From Clostridium sp. (GTDB lineage: Bacteria > Bacillota > Clostridia > Clostridiales > Clostridiaceae): DNA of 64,000 nt. Both the position numbers and the translations under genes were made by a program. Below the pieces are notes generated by a model. It was not told the DNA's origin. It worked only from the letters and a program-made list of their open reading frames with translations, and did no database searches. Below, piece by piece: positions 34,114-45,572 of the stretch (positions are counted from its first letter, which is position 1; each line of letters opens with the position of its first letter). The stretch is taken from positions 1 through 64,000 of the forward strand of contig NZ_JAENWM010000001.1 of the NCBI RefSeq assembly GCF_016650035.1. The letters run 5' to 3'.

Positions 34114-36936
34114 ATGAGGGATAAGATTATTATAAAGGGAGCTAAGGTTCACAATTTAAAAAATGTAGATCTAGAAATACCGAGAGATAAATTAGTTGTG
34201 TTTACTGGTCTTTCAGGTTCTGGTAAATCTTCACTTGCTTTTGATACATTATATGCAGAGGGTCAAAGAAGGTATGTAGAATCCCTCTCAGCCTATGCAA
34301 GGCAGTTCTTAGGTAATATTGATAAGCCGGATGTTGAGTACATAGAGGGGCTATCTCCTGCTATTTCTATAGACCAAAAAACTACTAATAGAAATCCACG
34401 TTCTACAGTGGGTACGGTAACTGAAATTTATGATTATTTGAGACTGCTTTATGCTAAAGCTGGAACGCCTCATTGTCCTAAGTGTGGTAAGGAGATATCT
34501 CAGCAAACAGTGGATCAGATGGTGGATAGATTAATGGAGTTGCCACTTAAAACCAAGCTTTTAATTTTATCACCTATAATAAGGGGAAAAAAAGGTGAAC
34601 ATGTTAAAATTTTAGAGAATATTAAAAAGAATGGCTTTGTTCGCGCTAGAATAGATGGAAATATAGTCGAGCTTATGGAAGAGGAAATAAAGTTAGAAAA
34701 GAATAAAAAGCATAGTATAGAGATAGTAATTGATAGGATTTCTGTGAAAGAGGAATCTATTGGTAGACTTTCGGAATCACTAGAAAGTGCGCTTAAACTT
34801 GCTGAAGGATCTGCAATTGCCAGTATTGTGGATGGGGAAGATATACTTTTTAGTGAGCATTTTGCTTGCGTGGATTGTGGCATAAGTCTAGGGGAACTCG
34901 CTCCTAGAATGTTTTCTTTTAATTCTCCATATGGTAAGTGTGATACCTGTGACGGGCTTGGTACTCTTATGGAAATTGATGAAGATTTAATAATGCCAGA
35001 TAGGAGCAAGAGTATAAAGGGCGGAGCTATATTGTCTTTTGGAGAGGGTAGTCTTAAAGATGATTCGTGGACTTTTGCAGTACTACGGGCACTAGGAGAA
35101 AAATATAAGTTTGATCTAGATACACCTATAGAAAAATATGATCCAGAAATTCTTAAAATAATACTTTATGGAACCGGTGGACAACGTATTAAAGTAAACT
35201 ATGTTAAGGAATTTAGAACGGGTACTTTTAATCACACCTACGAGGGTATTATAAATAATTTGAAAAGACGTTATGTTGATACTTCTTCCGATTATATAAA
35301 AAGAGAAATTGAACAATATATGAGTGATAATCATTGTCCTAAGTGCAAGGGAGCCAGGTTAAGTCCTGAGGCACTAGCAGTAACTGTGGGGGGCAAGAAT
35401 ATATATGAATTCTGTAAGATGTCCATTACGGATGAGGTTACCTTTTTAGAAAACATTAAATTATCAGAGAAAAATATGCTTATTGCTAATCAAATTTTCA
35501 AAGAGATAAATGATAGACTTAGTTTTCTTAAAAATGTTGGACTTAATTACTTAAATCTATCAAGATCCGCAGGTACGCTTTCTGGTGGAGAAGCTCAGAG
35601 AATAAGACTTGCAACTCAAATAGGGTCTAGTTTGATGGGAGTTTTATATATTCTAGATGAGCCTAGTATTGGTCTTCATCAAAGGGATAATGCAAAACTT
35701 ATTAAGACATTAAAGCATTTAAGGGATATAGGGAATACTTTGATTGTGGTAGAGCATGATGAGGACACTATGATGGAAGCAGATTTTATTGTGGATATCG
35801 GACCAGGAGCTGGTGAACATGGTGGAGAAATTGTGGTGGCAGGAAGTATAGAAGACATAAAAAACTGTGAGACGTCAATTACTGGTCAATACTTAAGTGG
35901 TAAAAAGAAGATTGTAGCTCCTGAGCATACGAGAGTTTCTAACGGGAACTGTATAAAGGTGATTAATGCTAATCAAAATAACCTTAAGAATGTAAGCGTT
36001 ACGTTTCCACTGGGAGTTTTTACTTGTGTTACAGGGGTTTCGGGGTCTGGTAAGAGTACACTTATAAATGATATTTTATACAAGGGGCTTAACAAGAAGT
36101 TAAATAAATCTAAGAGAAACGCAGGACTTCATAAAGATATTTTAGGGGTAGAGAATATAGATAAAATTATTAATATTGATCAGGGTCCTATAGGTCGTAC
36201 TCCAAGATCTAATCCAGCTACATATACAGGGGTTTTTGATATAATTAGAGAGGTTTTCTCTATGAGCTCGGAGTCGAAAATACGTGGATATAAGCCCGGT
36301 AGATTTAGTTTTAATGTAAAGGGTGGAAGATGTGAGGCTTGTAGTGGTGATGGAATTATTAAAATAGAAATGCAATTTTTATCTGATGTATATGTGCCTT
36401 GTGAGGTTTGCAAAGGAAAAAGATATAATAGAGAGACACTAGAGGTTAAATATAAGGGCAAAAATATTCATGAAATTTTAGATATGACTGTTGAGGAAGC
36501 TGTAAAGTTCTTTGAAAATATTCCGAGAATTTATAGTAAGCTTCAAACTCTTATGGATGTGGGACTTGGTTATGTTAGATTAGGGCAACCTTCAACACAA
36601 TTATCGGGCGGCGAGGCACAAAGAATTAAATTAGCCTCTGAGTTATCTAAAAGGAGTACTGGTAAGACTTTTTATATTTTAGATGAGCCTACTACAGGAC
36701 TTCATATTGATGATGTTAGCAAACTTATTAAAATACTACAAAGACTTGTGGATTCGGGAAATACTGTAGTGGTAATAGAACATAATTTAGATGTTATAAA
36801 GTGCGCTGACTATATTATTGATTTGGGTCCCGAGGGTGGAGATATGGGCGGTACTGTTTTATGCACTGGAACTCCAAAAGAAATATCTTTAAATGTAAAT
36901 TCATATACGGGACAATATTTAAAAAAGATGTTATAA
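34114..36936 (+). CDS. uvrA: Excinuclease ABC subunit A
   Basis: 940-residue damage-sensing ABC ATPase of nucleotide excision repair. Two ATPase modules: Walker [10 protein letters not shown] near residue 31 and GVSGSGKST near 640; signature motifs [11 protein letters not shown] and [11 protein letters not shown]. Zinc-binding Cys sets are seen in CPKCG, CVDCG/CDTC and [15 protein letters not shown]. Full length, no lesion. AGGAGAAGG precedes the ATG; it follows uvrB closely and shares its SOS promoter. Confidence 0.97.
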   Translation: MRDKIIIKGAKVHNLKNVDLEIPRDKLVVFTGLSGSGKSSLAFDTLYAEGQRRYVESLSAYARQFLGNIDKPDVEYIEGLSPAISIDQKTTNRNPRSTVGTVTEIYDYLRLLYAKAGTPHCPKCGKEISQQTVDQMVDRLMELPLKTKLLILSPIIRGKKGEHVKILENIKKNGFVRARIDGNIVELMEEEIKLEKNKKHSIEIVIDRISVKEESIGRLSESLESALKLAEGSAIASIVDGEDILFSEHFACVDCGISLGELAPRMFSFNSPYGKCDTCDGLGTLMEIDEDLIMPDRSKSIKGGAILSFGEGSLKDDSWTFAVLRALGEKYKFDLDTPIEKYDPEILKIILYGTGGQRIKVNYVKEFRTGTFNHTYEGIINNLKRRYVDTSSDYIKREIEQYMSDNHCPKCKGARLSPEALAVTVGGKNIYEFCKMSITDEVTFLENIKLSEKNMLIANQIFKEINDRLSFLKNVGLNYLNLSRSAGTLSGGEAQRIRLATQIGSSLMGVLYILDEPSIGLHQRDNAKLIKTLKHLRDIGNTLIVVEHDEDTMMEADFIVDIGPGAGEHGGEIVVAGSIEDIKNCETSITGQYLSGKKKIVAPEHTRVSNGNCIKVINANQNNLKNVSVTFPLGVFTCVTGVSGSGKSTLINDILYKGLNKKLNKSKRNAGLHKDILGVENIDKIINIDQGPIGRTPRSNPATYTGVFDIIREVFSMSSESKIRGYKPGRFSFNVKGGRCEACSGDGIIKIEMQFLSDVYVPCEVCKGKRYNRETLEVKYKGKNIHEILDMTVEEAVKFFENIPRIYSKLQTLMDVGLGYVRLGQPSTQLSGGEAQRIKLASELSKRSTGKTFYILDEPTTGLHIDDVSKLIKILQRLVDSGNTVVVIEHNLDVIKCADYIIDLGPEGGDMGGTVLCTGTPKEISLNVNSYTGQYLKKML

Positions 36937-36944
36937 TTTAGTAT

Positions 36945-36973
36945 AGGCTAGCATATTATTTCAATGCTAGCCT
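36945..36973 (+). terminator. Hairpin after uvrA
   Basis: Perfect 10-bp stem AGGCTAGCAT / ATGCTAGCCT with a T-rich but interrupted tail, so it is a weak or partial terminator between uvrA and the FHA gene. Confidence 0.5.
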
Positions 36974-37005
36974 TTGATTATTTTTTAAAGAGGAGAATAT
37001 GCAGT

Positions 37006-37437
37006 ATGGGGAATATAAGTTTGATTATGAGATATGCAATTATAGCGATTATTTACATTATAATAATATTTGCACTGCGAATTATGTATAAAGACATGAA
37101 AGGTGGCAGTGTAAAGAAGAAACCAGTAGTGAAGAAAACTATGGGGCTTGAGGTTATAGAAAGAGGAGAGAATTTTAATTTAAGAATTGGTGATGTTATT
37201 CCTCTAAATGATGAGCTTACCATAGGAAGAAAGGCTGACAATCTTCTGATTTTAGGAGATAAATACGTGTCTTCTAAGCATGCTAGAATATTTTTGAAAA
37301 ATACAAATTATGTTTTACAGGATTTAAGGAGTACTAATGGCACACTAATGAACAAAAAGAAAGTTGTGGACAAGGTAGATATAAAAAAAGGTGATGAAAT
37401 TAAAATAGGAACTTCAATTTTTAAGGTTATAGGATAA
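37006..37437 (+). CDS. Membrane-anchored FHA-domain protein
   Basis: 143 residues: N-terminal span at about 6-26, linker, then a forkhead-associated domain (about 55-143) with phospho-threonine-binding signatures GRKADN, SSKHARI and LRSTNGT. FHA proteins read Ser/Thr-kinase phosphorylation. Its place directly before ftsW/rodA and a penicillin-binding protein is like FhaB-RodA-PbpA in actinobacteria, where FHA proteins regulate cell-wall synthesis (inference for this organism). I chose ATG 37006, which has AGAGGAG about 10 nt upstream; the ATG at 36964 lies inside the uvrA hairpin. Confidence 0.85.
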   Translation: MGNISLIMRYAIIAIIYIIIIFALRIMYKDMKGGSVKKKPVVKKTMGLEVIERGENFNLRIGDVIPLNDELTIGRKADNLLILGDKYVSSKHARIFLKNTNYVLQDLRSTNGTLMNKKKVVDKVDIKKGDEIKIGTSIFKVIG

Positions 37438-37463
37438 ATTGCGAGTTTGAGTGAGGTGATAGT

Positions 37464-38708
37464 ATGGAAAGTATAGTGGAAGAGCGGAAACTTCTAAGGT
37501 ATACCTATCTTTTATGCATAGTTTTATTTTTAAATATATCTTTTATTGGTAAACAAGGATTTGATAAAGGTGCAATTATAATGGGTATAATAGTATGCCT
37601 TCTTTTTGCTTATTCTCATTTTATAATAACAAGGTTTTTTCCCGATGGAGATAAATATATTTTGCTGTTTTCAAATGTCTTAGCGGTTTTAGGGATGGCA
37701 ATGCTATATAGGTTAGATCCTTCTATTGCTCTTAAACAACTCATATGGTATACCGTGGGAATTGCTGTATTTATTTTAGTGGTAGTGCTTTTCCCTAGTT
37801 TAACTAAGTTTGGAAAGTACAGATGGTTTTATATGATATGTACGCTTATTCTTATGTCTATGGGAAGTTTATTTGGGAAAGAAATAAATGGAGCTAAAAA
37901 TTGGATATTTATTGGAGGTTTTGGTTTTCAACCTACGGAATTTGGTAAGTTATCACTTGTTGCATATTTAGCAGCAACACTACAATATTACGGAATAAAT
38001 CTTAAGGGGAAGTCAGAGTTTATGAAATTAAAGCCCTTGATTGAGCCAGGAATTGTAGTTATGGTTTCACTTGGGTTTATGGTGATTCAAAAGGATTTAG
38101 GTTCAGCACTTATATTTTTTGCGATTTCAGTAACTATGTTATTTATTGCCACTTCGAATTTTAAATATGTACTAGTATGTCTAGGTCTTTTTATAGTAGG
38201 TGGATTTATAAGCTATAAAATGTTTGACCATGTTCAGTTAAGGTTTATGATTTGGGGAGATCCATGGAAGTATGGCTACAATAAAGGACATCAGGTAGTT
38301 CAATCATTAATTTCTATAGCGTCAGGAGGACTTTCTGGAACAGGTATTGGGCTTGGATTTCCTTATATGGTTCCAGTAAGAGAATCGGATTTTATTTTTG
38401 CGGTTATTTGTGAAGAAATGGGTCTTTTAACTGGGTTTGCTATACTTATATTATATTTTTTACTGTTTTATAGAAGCATGAGAGTGCCTGTTTATGGTAA
38501 AAATAAATTTACGAGACTTCTTGCGGTGGGTTATAGTACAATGATAGCGGCACAAGTACTCGTTATAGTAGGCGGCGTAGTTGGAGCTATTCCATTAACG
38601 GGCATAACGCTTCCATTAGTTAGTTATGGTGGAAGTTCTATGGTAATAATCTTCTTTTCCCTAGGGATACTTCAAAAGATATCGGAGGATGGACAAAGTT
38701 ATGAATGA
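37464..38708 (+). CDS. FtsW/RodA/SpoVE-family glycosyltransferase
   Basis: 414-residue SEDS peptidoglycan polymerase with about ten membrane helices. Typical segments are GAKNWIFIGGFGFQPTEFGK (catalytic-Asp side), IQKDLGSALIFF, and GIGLGFPYMVPVRESDFIFAVICEEMG near the C-terminus. It works with a class B penicillin-binding protein, and one follows at once. Which of FtsW, RodA or SpoVE it corresponds to cannot be told from sequence. GAGTGAGGTGATAG precedes the ATG, and the 3' end reaches into the next gene's start. Confidence 0.92.
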   Translation: MESIVEERKLLRYTYLLCIVLFLNISFIGKQGFDKGAIIMGIIVCLLFAYSHFIITRFFPDGDKYILLFSNVLAVLGMAMLYRLDPSIALKQLIWYTVGIAVFILVVVLFPSLTKFGKYRWFYMICTLILMSMGSLFGKEINGAKNWIFIGGFGFQPTEFGKLSLVAYLAATLQYYGINLKGKSEFMKLKPLIEPGIVVMVSLGFMVIQKDLGSALIFFAISVTMLFIATSNFKYVLVCLGLFIVGGFISYKMFDHVQLRFMIWGDPWKYGYNKGHQVVQSLISIASGGLSGTGIGLGFPYMVPVRESDFIFAVICEEMGLLTGFAILILYFLLFYRSMRVPVYGKNKFTRLLAVGYSTMIAAQVLVIVGGVVGAIPLTGITLPLVSYGGSSMVIIFFSLGILQKISEDGQSYE

Positions 38709-40146
38709 TTTTGTGATTAATATAAAAAAGGTCATGTTAGTGTTCTTAATACTTTTTATTGCCTTAATTTCCTACATATCTTATTTTTATATTTTTAATA
38801 GTGAAAAAATCGTGGCTAGTACTTTTAATAATAGATTATGGGCAGAAAGAAATAAGGTGTTAAGGGGAACAATTTACGATAAAGATATGGTGGCTTTAAC
38901 TAAAAGTACAAAAATAGATGCAACCTCTCAAAAAGTGAAATATTTAGGAGGAGAAGCTTTTACTCATGCTATAGGATATATTGACCCTGTTTATGGACTT
39001 ACAGGTCTTGAAAAAAAATATGATGCAGAGCTTATGGGGAATCAATCAGATGTGTCAAAGTTTTTTTCCTTTGGCACGGATGAGGAGGAAAAGGTTGGTA
39101 ATAGTTTAAAAACTACACTTGATTCTAAGCTTCAGAAGGTAGCTTTTGATTCGTTAAGTAAATCTGAAATTAAGGGTGGAGGGAAAGTTAAAGGCTCAGT
39201 AGTAGCCTTGAATCCTAAAACTGGTGAGATTTTAGCTATGGTGTCAATGCCTACTTATGATCCGAATAATTTAGCTAGAGATTGGGAAACAATACTTGCA
39301 AATAAGGATATGCCACTGCTTAATAGGGCTGTATCAGGACTATATCCACCAGGGTCTATTTTTAAAACTATTACTGCTATAAGTGCACTAGAAAACATTC
39401 CCGATGTTTACAATAGGAAATTTGAGGATAATGGTAAGTTAGTATTCAATGAAAGTTCATCTTTGGAGAATTTCGGTGGAGAGGCTAATGGAAACATAGA
39501 CTTTAAATATGCTTTTGTGAATTCGAGTAATGTGGTTTTTGGTACTTTAGGTATAGATTTAGGAAATAATGCTCTTAAAGAAACAGCAGAAAAATTTTAT
39601 TTCAATAAAGATACTCCAGCACAAGGGTTAACAATAGAAAATAGTAGATTTCCTTCTTACAAAAGTAATGAAAAAGGAAATATTGCACAAAGCGCTATAG
39701 GACAGTCTGGAGTTTTAGCTAGTCCTATGGAAATGGCATTAGTTGCAAGCACTATTGCCAATGACGGTATTATGATGCAACCAATGCTTGTTAGTGAAAT
39801 ATTGGATAGTAAAGGTAAATCTATAAAGAAAATAGAACCTAAACTTCTAGAAGAAACTATGTCAAAGCAAACTGCTCAGACTATGAAGGATTTAATGAAA
39901 GAGGTAGTAAGTGATGGAACTGGCACTAATGCAGCTGTTTCGGGAATAACGGTTTGTGGAAAAACTGGAACTGCAGATCATAATGACGCTGATGGTAAAG
40001 CAATGCAAGCACATTCCTGGTTTATTAGTTTTGCACCTTATGATAATCCACAAATTGCAATTGCAGTAATTGTAGAAGAAGGTGGAGTGGGTGGAGTTGA
40101 AGCTGCTAGAATAACTCAAGATATGATTAGTGCTTATTTGAAATAG
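38701..40146 (+). CDS. Class B penicillin-binding protein (transpeptidase)
   Basis: 481-residue peptidoglycan transpeptidase: N-terminal span at about 7-27, dimerisation-like region, then the transpeptidase domain with SxxK in PPGSIFKT (about 213-220), SSN in VNSSNVVFG and KTG in CGKTGTAD. It lacks the long N-terminal domain of PBP2/PBP3, so it is a short class B enzyme (PbpA-like). It overlaps the FtsW-like gene's stop by 8 bp, which implies cotranslation and a SEDS-PBP pair. ATG 38701 fits GGAGG better than ATG 38689. Confidence 0.9.
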   Translation: MNDFVINIKKVMLVFLILFIALISYISYFYIFNSEKIVASTFNNRLWAERNKVLRGTIYDKDMVALTKSTKIDATSQKVKYLGGEAFTHAIGYIDPVYGLTGLEKKYDAELMGNQSDVSKFFSFGTDEEEKVGNSLKTTLDSKLQKVAFDSLSKSEIKGGGKVKGSVVALNPKTGEILAMVSMPTYDPNNLARDWETILANKDMPLLNRAVSGLYPPGSIFKTITAISALENIPDVYNRKFEDNGKLVFNESSSLENFGGEANGNIDFKYAFVNSSNVVFGTLGIDLGNNALKETAEKFYFNKDTPAQGLTIENSRFPSYKSNEKGNIAQSAIGQSGVLASPMEMALVASTIANDGIMMQPMLVSEILDSKGKSIKKIEPKLLEETMSKQTAQTMKDLMKEVVSDGTGTNAAVSGITVCGKTGTADHNDADGKAMQAHSWFISFAPYDNPQIAIAVIVEEGGVGGVEAARITQDMISAYLK

Positions 40147-40171
40147 AAGTAAATACACGAACGTATGATAT

Positions 40172-40208
40172 AATACAGTCAGATATGAAAATAATATCTG
40201 ACTGTATT
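40172..40208 (+). terminator. Hairpin after the penicillin-binding protein
   Basis: Perfect 15-bp stem AATACAGTCAGATAT / ATATCTGACTGTATT with a 7-nt loop; the tail is T-rich but broken by A. Confidence 0.65.
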
Positions 40209-40267
40209 ATATTTTGTAGAAAAGATGAGCATCATAGGTGAAGACGAACTAAAGAAGGTGACAGCAG

Positions 40268-40870
40268 ATGACAGGTAAGACTCATGCGGGTATTGGTGGC
40301 GTGATGTATGTAGCAATTTGTAATAAATTGCCCGGGAAATTTACTTATATTGGTTTGGTTGTGGTTATTTTAGCCTCGATATTACCAGATATAGATTCTC
40401 CGAAGAGTATGATTAATAAGTATATATTACCGTTTAAAAACAAAAACACAAAAGTGGCTATATATGTTTGTTTGGGGATAATAATACTATGGTTTGATTT
40501 CTTGTATACTAAGGAGATTGCGCTTAAAGCTTTAGCACTATCCTTTATAATTATTGGGTTTTCGACTCACAGAAATGGACTCTTACATAGTTTAACTGGA
40601 ATGATGTTATTTATGCTAATGATAGGATATACTTGTAATAAATACTCGCTTCCACCACTTGTATATCCTTTTACTATAGGATTTGGGTCTCATTTAGTAG
40701 GAGATATGTTTACTAAAATGGGGGTGCCACTATTTTATCCGTTTTTAAAGAAAAAATTTAAGTTTCCATATACATATGTAGTGGGGTCTAAGGTAGGTAG
40801 AATTATAGAAGGAATAATTATGGTGTTAGGGCTTATATATACAATTTATGTATTGCCACAAATACTTTGA
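40268..40870 (+). CDS. YdjM-like DUF457 membrane metal-dependent hydrolase
   Basis: 200 residues with about five membrane helices. The N-terminal MTGKTHAGIGG supplies the family's conserved His, LASILPDIDSP the acidic ligand pair and GFGSHLVGDMF the C-terminal His/Asp. E. coli YdjM is SOS-induced, and here the gene lies between uvrA and uvrC, which is suggestive. I saw no LexA box directly upstream. It overlaps the open frame ahead of uvrC, with uvrC starting about 50 nt later. Confidence 0.8.
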   Translation: MTGKTHAGIGGVMYVAICNKLPGKFTYIGLVVVILASILPDIDSPKSMINKYILPFKNKNTKVAIYVCLGIIILWFDFLYTKEIALKALALSFIIIGFSTHRNGLLHSLTGMMLFMLMIGYTCNKYSLPPLVYPFTIGFGSHLVGDMFTKMGVPLFYPFLKKKFKFPYTYVVGSKVGRIIEGIIMVLGLIYTIYVLPQIL

Positions 40871-40922
40871 TGAATTAACACAGGTCGATAACTTAGCATA
40901 TAATGAAAAGGGGGTTTCTAAT

Positions 40923-42788
40923 GTGTTTGATTTTGCATATCAACTAAAGATTCTTCCAGAGGCACCAGGGGTATATCTTATGAGAAATAATCTTGGCGAA
41001 ATAATATATGTAGGTAAGGCTAAAATATTAAAAAATAGAGTAAGACAATATTTTCAAAGTTCTAAGAGTCATTCTGAAAAAGTAAGGGCTATGGTAAAAA
41101 ATATAGCTGAATTTGAGTATATCGTAACGGATTCAGAAATGGAGGCGCTGATACTAGAGTGTAATCTTATTAAAAAACATAGTCCTAGATATAATATTTT
41201 GTTAAAGGACGATAAGCACTATCCTTTTATAAAGATAACTATAAATGAGGAATTTCCTAGGATTTTTGTAACACGGAACATTGCAAGTGATGGATGTAAA
41301 TATTTTGGTCCATACACGGATTCATCAGCTGTATATAGTGTTATGGAGCTTATAAAAAAAGTATTTCCTCTTAGAACCTGCAAGAGAACTATAAAAGAGG
41401 GGTTGCCCAACACTAGACCTTGTTTGAACTATCATATTGGGCTATGCAAAGCCCCTTGTGCTGGGTTTATTAATAAAGAAGAATATGGGAAAATAATAAA
41501 AAATACTGTGGATTTACTTACAGGAAAAGATAAAAATATAAGAGATGGTTTAAAGCAACAAATGGAAATCGCTTCAGAAAACCTGGAATTTGAAAGTGCG
41601 GCATTATTTCGTGATAAAATAATGGCTATAGATAAAATAAATGATAAACAAAAGATTGTAATAGGAAATTGTGAAAATGAAGATTTTATTAATGTATATG
41701 TTCATGAAAAAGATGTTTGCCTACAGATATTTTTTCTTAGAGATGGTAAGATAATAGGAAGGGAACATTTTATTTTAGATGATTCAGCAGATGAGGTAGG
41801 TACTGAACTTATAGAAAGCTTTATAAAGAGATTTTATGGGGGTACAGCCTTTATTCCTAAAACAATATATGTGCCTTTTATAAATGAAGGAGAGATTTTG
41901 CAGCAGTGGCTTAGTGATAAAAAAGAAGCAGTGGTTACTATTAAAGTTCCTCAAAAGGGAGAAAAGAAAAAGACGCTAGACATGGTACAAAATAATGCTA
42001 GGATAACTTTAGAAGGATTTAAGCTAAAGGATAAGCACGACAAGGAAATTCACAAAGTAGCATTGCAGGAGCTTACAGTGTTATTAAATCTGGATGAAAT
42101 ACCAGAGAGAATTGAATCCTATGATATTTCGAATATTATGGGAGTGGATTCTGTAGGTAGTATGGTAGTTTTTGAAAATGGAAAACCTAAAAATAGTGAT
42201 TATAGAAGGTTTAAAATAAAATCTGTTATAGGAGCTAATGATTATGATAGTATGAGAGAAATCCTAGAACGAAGGTTTATTCGTGGTCTCCAGGAAGTAG
42301 AAAAAATAAAAGAGAGACATTTAGAACTAAGTAAGGGTAAATTTTGTGTGTTTCCTGATTTAATTCTAATGGATGGAGGCAAAGGACAAGTTAATGTGGC
42401 GTTAGAAGTTTTAAATAGTCTTAACATTAATATACCTGTTTGTGGGATGGTAAAGGATGATAAGCACAAAACTAGAGGTTTAATATATAATAATATAGAA
42501 CTAATTATGAAAAGTAATTCTCAAAGTATGCATTTAATTACTAGAATACAAGATGAGGTGCATAGATTTGCCATTACTTACCACAGAACACTTAGAGATA
42601 AGAGAACACTATATTCTATATTGGATAATATACCTAATATAGGTGAAAAGAGAAGACGAGAGCTTTTAAAGAAGTTTGGTAGCATTGATAATATAAAAAG
42701 TGCAAGTAGCACGGAGCTCATGGAGACACCTTCAATGGATAGTAAGGCGGCGCAGTGTGTTTCAGAATATTTTAAAAACAGTAAATAA
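40923..42788 (+). CDS. uvrC: Excinuclease ABC subunit C
   Basis: 621-residue dual-incision nuclease of nucleotide excision repair. GIY-YIG 3' nuclease domain at the N-terminus (APGVYLM to [18 protein letters not shown]), Cys-rich linker [16 protein letters not shown] domain near 205-240, RNase H-like 5' nuclease ([26 protein letters not shown]), and a C-terminal HhH pair. I took the GTG at 40923 because GGGGG is 8 nt upstream and the family starts just before [11 protein letters not shown]; the frame continues to 40848 without a ribosome site. Confidence 0.95.
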   Translation: MFDFAYQLKILPEAPGVYLMRNNLGEIIYVGKAKILKNRVRQYFQSSKSHSEKVRAMVKNIAEFEYIVTDSEMEALILECNLIKKHSPRYNILLKDDKHYPFIKITINEEFPRIFVTRNIASDGCKYFGPYTDSSAVYSVMELIKKVFPLRTCKRTIKEGLPNTRPCLNYHIGLCKAPCAGFINKEEYGKIIKNTVDLLTGKDKNIRDGLKQQMEIASENLEFESAALFRDKIMAIDKINDKQKIVIGNCENEDFINVYVHEKDVCLQIFFLRDGKIIGREHFILDDSADEVGTELIESFIKRFYGGTAFIPKTIYVPFINEGEILQQWLSDKKEAVVTIKVPQKGEKKKTLDMVQNNARITLEGFKLKDKHDKEIHKVALQELTVLLNLDEIPERIESYDISNIMGVDSVGSMVVFENGKPKNSDYRRFKIKSVIGANDYDSMREILERRFIRGLQEVEKIKERHLELSKGKFCVFPDLILMDGGKGQVNVALEVLNSLNINIPVCGMVKDDKHKTRGLIYNNIELIMKSNSQSMHLITRIQDEVHRFAITYHRTLRDKRTLYSILDNIPNIGEKRRRELLKKFGSIDNIKSASSTELMETPSMDSKAAQCVSEYFKNSK

Positions 42789-42805
42789 CGAAAGAGGGTA
42801 CGCAT

Positions 42806-43531
42806 ATGAAATATGTAGTTGATGTACATACACATACTATAGTAAGTGGTCATGCATATACTACTTTACTTGAGAATGTCAGAGAGGCAAAAGTTAAGGG
42901 AATAAAAATATTAGGAACCTCTGAGCATGGTCCTAAAATGCCAGGTGGGCCACATATGTTTTATTTTGGAAACATAAGAGTGATACCTAGAGTGATATAT
43001 GGAGTTACAATACTAAGAGGTTGCGAAGCTAATATAATGGACTATGATGGAAAGCTTGATATTCCCGATTATATTGAGGAGAAGTTAGATTTTATAATTG
43101 CAAGTTTACATGATGTATGTGTAAAACCGGGAAATGAAGAGGAGAATACTAGAGCAATTTTAGGGGCTATGGATAACCCTAATGTTCATATTATAGGACA
43201 TAGTGGGAATCCAGTTTTTTCAATCAATCGGGAGGCTATGGTGAAAAAGGCGCTGGAAAAAGATATTATAATTGAGCTAAATAATAGCTCTCTTAAAGGT
43301 TCGAGAGTGGGGAGTGAGGGCAATTGTAAAAAAATTGCTTTGCTTTGCAAAGAATATGGAGTTAAAATGATCATAGGTAGCGATGCGCATACTTGCTTTG
43401 ACATAGGGGGATTTGACCTTGTGAATAAACTTTTAGAAGAAATTAATATGCCTGAGAAATTAATAATGAATAGCGATGAAAATAAATTGTTGAATTATCT
43501 AAAAGAAAAGGGTAAAATAAAGGAGCTATAA
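42806..43531 (+). CDS. PHP-domain hydrolase (YcdX-like)
   Basis: 241-residue metal-dependent phosphoesterase. Motif [15 protein letters not shown] (His-x-His), motif II TSEHG, motif [14 protein letters not shown], then HIIGHSGN and DAHTCFDIG near the C-terminus, all His/Asp ligands of the PHP active site. Proteins of this subclass hydrolyse small phosphorylated metabolites; the substrate here is unknown. AAGAGGG precedes the ATG, and it lies 17 nt after uvrC in the same direction. Confidence 0.88.
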   Translation: MKYVVDVHTHTIVSGHAYTTLLENVREAKVKGIKILGTSEHGPKMPGGPHMFYFGNIRVIPRVIYGVTILRGCEANIMDYDGKLDIPDYIEEKLDFIIASLHDVCVKPGNEEENTRAILGAMDNPNVHIIGHSGNPVFSINREAMVKKALEKDIIIELNNSSLKGSRVGSEGNCKKIALLCKEYGVKMIIGSDAHTCFDIGGFDLVNKLLEEINMPEKLIMNSDENKLLNYLKEKGKIKEL

Positions 43532-43592
43532 TTTTATACCATAAATTATAAGATTATAAGATTAAAATATTAATGTTTTCAAGGAGTAAATT

Positions 43593-44510
43593 ATGAAGCT
43601 ATACGTAGAATTAATTAAAAAATTAGAAGAAGTAATAGACAGAGCAAACATAAAGCTAAATGAACAAATGAAAACTCATACTTATTTTAAAGTAGGTGGA
43701 CCAGCTGACATTTTAGTAACACCAGAAGATATTAACCAAGTTTCAGCTGTAATAAAAATTTGTAAAGAATATAAAGTTAATTATTATTTAATTGGTAATG
43801 GGTCTAATTTGCTTGTAAAAGACGGTGGAATTAGAGGAGTAGTTTTAAAATTATCTAAGCTTAATAAAATCCAGGTACAAGGGAATAAAATAATCGCAGA
43901 AAGTGGTGCTACGCTATACGATGTGGCACATAGTGCTTTAGGCGCAGGACTTAAAGGTATGGAGTTTGCAAGTGGAATTCCAGGGAGCATTGGTGGTGCG
44001 GCAGCTATGAATGCTGGAGCTTATGATGGTGAAATGTCTATGGTAATGGAAAGTGTGTTAGTTATCGATAATAATGGTAAACTATTAACTTTAGCCAAAG
44101 ACGAAATGAAACTTGAATATAGAAGTAGTGCAGTTCTAAAACATGGTCATACAGTAGTAGAGGTTACTCTGTGCCTTCAAAAGGGAGACAAAGAAGTTAT
44201 AAAAGCTAGGATGGACCATCTTGCAAAAATAAGAAGTGATAAACAACCACTAGAATACGCATCAGCAGGTAGTACATTCAAAAGACCGGAGGGTCATTAT
44301 GCAAGTCTTCTTATACAAGAATGTGGGTTAAAGGGTACTTGTGTTGGAGACGCTCAGGTATCTGAAAAACATTCTGGGTTTATTATAAATAGAAAAAATT
44401 GCAGTGCAAAGGACATTTTGGATTTGATTCTTATTGTTCAAAATCAAGTTGAAGAAAAATTTGGCGTGAAACTTTACACTGAAGTAAAGATTTGGGGAGA
44501 AGATTTATAG
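43593..44510 (+). CDS. murB: UDP-N-acetylenolpyruvoylglucosamine reductase
   Basis: NADPH-dependent FAD enzyme making UDP-MurNAc in cytosolic peptidoglycan synthesis. 305 residues of the type II MurB: FAD-binding [33 protein letters not shown], the proton donor Ser in [10 protein letters not shown], and the final Glu in the YTEVKIWGE tail. AAGGAG precedes the ATG. A terminator follows at 44553-44587, separating it from the rapZ-yvcK-whiA group. Confidence 0.96.
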   Translation: MKLYVELIKKLEEVIDRANIKLNEQMKTHTYFKVGGPADILVTPEDINQVSAVIKICKEYKVNYYLIGNGSNLLVKDGGIRGVVLKLSKLNKIQVQGNKIIAESGATLYDVAHSALGAGLKGMEFASGIPGSIGGAAAMNAGAYDGEMSMVMESVLVIDNNGKLLTLAKDEMKLEYRSSAVLKHGHTVVEVTLCLQKGDKEVIKARMDHLAKIRSDKQPLEYASAGSTFKRPEGHYASLLIQECGLKGTCVGDAQVSEKHSGFIINRKNCSAKDILDLILIVQNQVEEKFGVKLYTEVKIWGEDL

Positions 44511-44552
44511 ATCCCTAAAGAGTAGGTTACAATAAAAATAAGTTTTTTTTGG

Positions 44553-44587
44553 TGCACAGCAAGTTAAGCTTCTGTGCATTTTTTTGT
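44553..44587 (+). terminator. Terminator after murB
   Basis: Stem TGCACAG / CTGTGCA followed by seven T; a second T-run precedes it. Confidence 0.75.
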
Positions 44588-44687
44588 GCCTAATTAATCG
44601 CAGTTGTGTTATAATTAAAGAATAAAACTGTATTAGTACAATAGAGTTAAAAAAAATATATCATAATTTTTTAGAGGAGGGTTTTTA

Positions 44688-45572
44688 ATGAGATTTCTTA
44701 TATTGACAGGATTATCAGGTGCAGGCAAAACACAAACTATTCGAAATCTCGAGGATTTAGGATTCTTTTGTGTGGACAATTTACCACCTACAGTAATTCC
44801 TAAATTTGCGGAGGCGTGTTATAAAACTAATGGAAATATAGATAAAATAGCACTTGTTATAGATATTAGAGGCGGAAAGTTCTTCGATGATTTATTTGAA
44901 AGCTTAACTTTTCTAAAAGATGAGGGATATAAATATGAAATTTTATTTTTAGAGGCTTCAGATGAAGCGCTTATTAAAAGGTATAAAGAGACAAGAAGAA
45001 AACATCCACTAGCACCAGAGGGAAGAGTTTTAAATGGAATTGCTTCTGAAAGAAAAAAACTTAAGGATGTACGTGAGCGTGCTGACCATATAATCGATAC
45101 TACTAAACTTTCTGCAAGACAACTTACAGATAAAATAAATGAAATTTATGGTGAGGAAGGACAGATAGAAACTAAACTTGTAATAACTGTACTTTCTTTT
45201 GGATTTAAATATGGAATACCTGTGGATTCAGATTTAGTATTTGATGTTAGGTTTTTGCCTAATCCGTATTATATTCCTGAGCTTAAGCAGTATTCAGGTA
45301 ATGATAAACCTGTTAGAGATTATGTGTTAGATTTTGAAGGGACTAAAACATTTATAGATAAGCTTCAAGATATGTTAATATATCTAATACCAAATTATAA
45401 AAAAGAGGGAAAAAGACAACTGATAGTTTCTATAGGTTGCACAGGGGGAAGACATAGATCAGTAGCTATAGCCAATAAAATCTATGAAATATTAGAGCAT
45501 AGCGGCTATAAGGTTAATATAGATCACAGGGACATTTATGAAGATGTAAATAGAGGCAATGATAAGTTATGA
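44688..45572 (+). CDS. rapZ: RNase adapter RapZ / YvcJ nucleotide-binding protein
   Basis: 294 residues. P-loop TGLSGAGKT near residue 7, YvcJ family signature VDNLPPT and the C-terminal [14 protein letters not shown] motif. In E. coli the protein steers RNase E on the GlmZ sRNA; in Firmicutes it affects competence and carries GTPase/UDP-GlcNAc-linked functions. It begins the conserved rapZ-yvcK-whiA string: yvcK overlaps its stop by 4 bp. GAGGAGGG precedes the ATG. Confidence 0.93.
   Translation: MRFLILTGLSGAGKTQTIRNLEDLGFFCVDNLPPTVIPKFAEACYKTNGNIDKIALVIDIRGGKFFDDLFESLTFLKDEGYKYEILFLEASDEALIKRYKETRRKHPLAPEGRVLNGIASERKKLKDVRERADHIIDTTKLSARQLTDKINEIYGEEGQIETKLVITVLSFGFKYGIPVDSDLVFDVRFLPNPYYIPELKQYSGNDKPVRDYVLDFEGTKTFIDKLQDMLIYLIPNYKKEGKRQLIVSIGCTGGRHRSVAIANKIYEILEHSGYKVNIDHRDIYEDVNRGNDKL

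Noticed and set aside
36964-37005. Upstream start of the FHA gene
   Set aside because: The ATG lies within the uvrA hairpin and has no ribosome site; ATG 37006 has AGAGGAG.
40155-40166. Second LexA box near the YdjM-like gene (GAAC at 40160)
   Set aside because: The partner half-site is GATA, not GTTC, so the dyad is incomplete.
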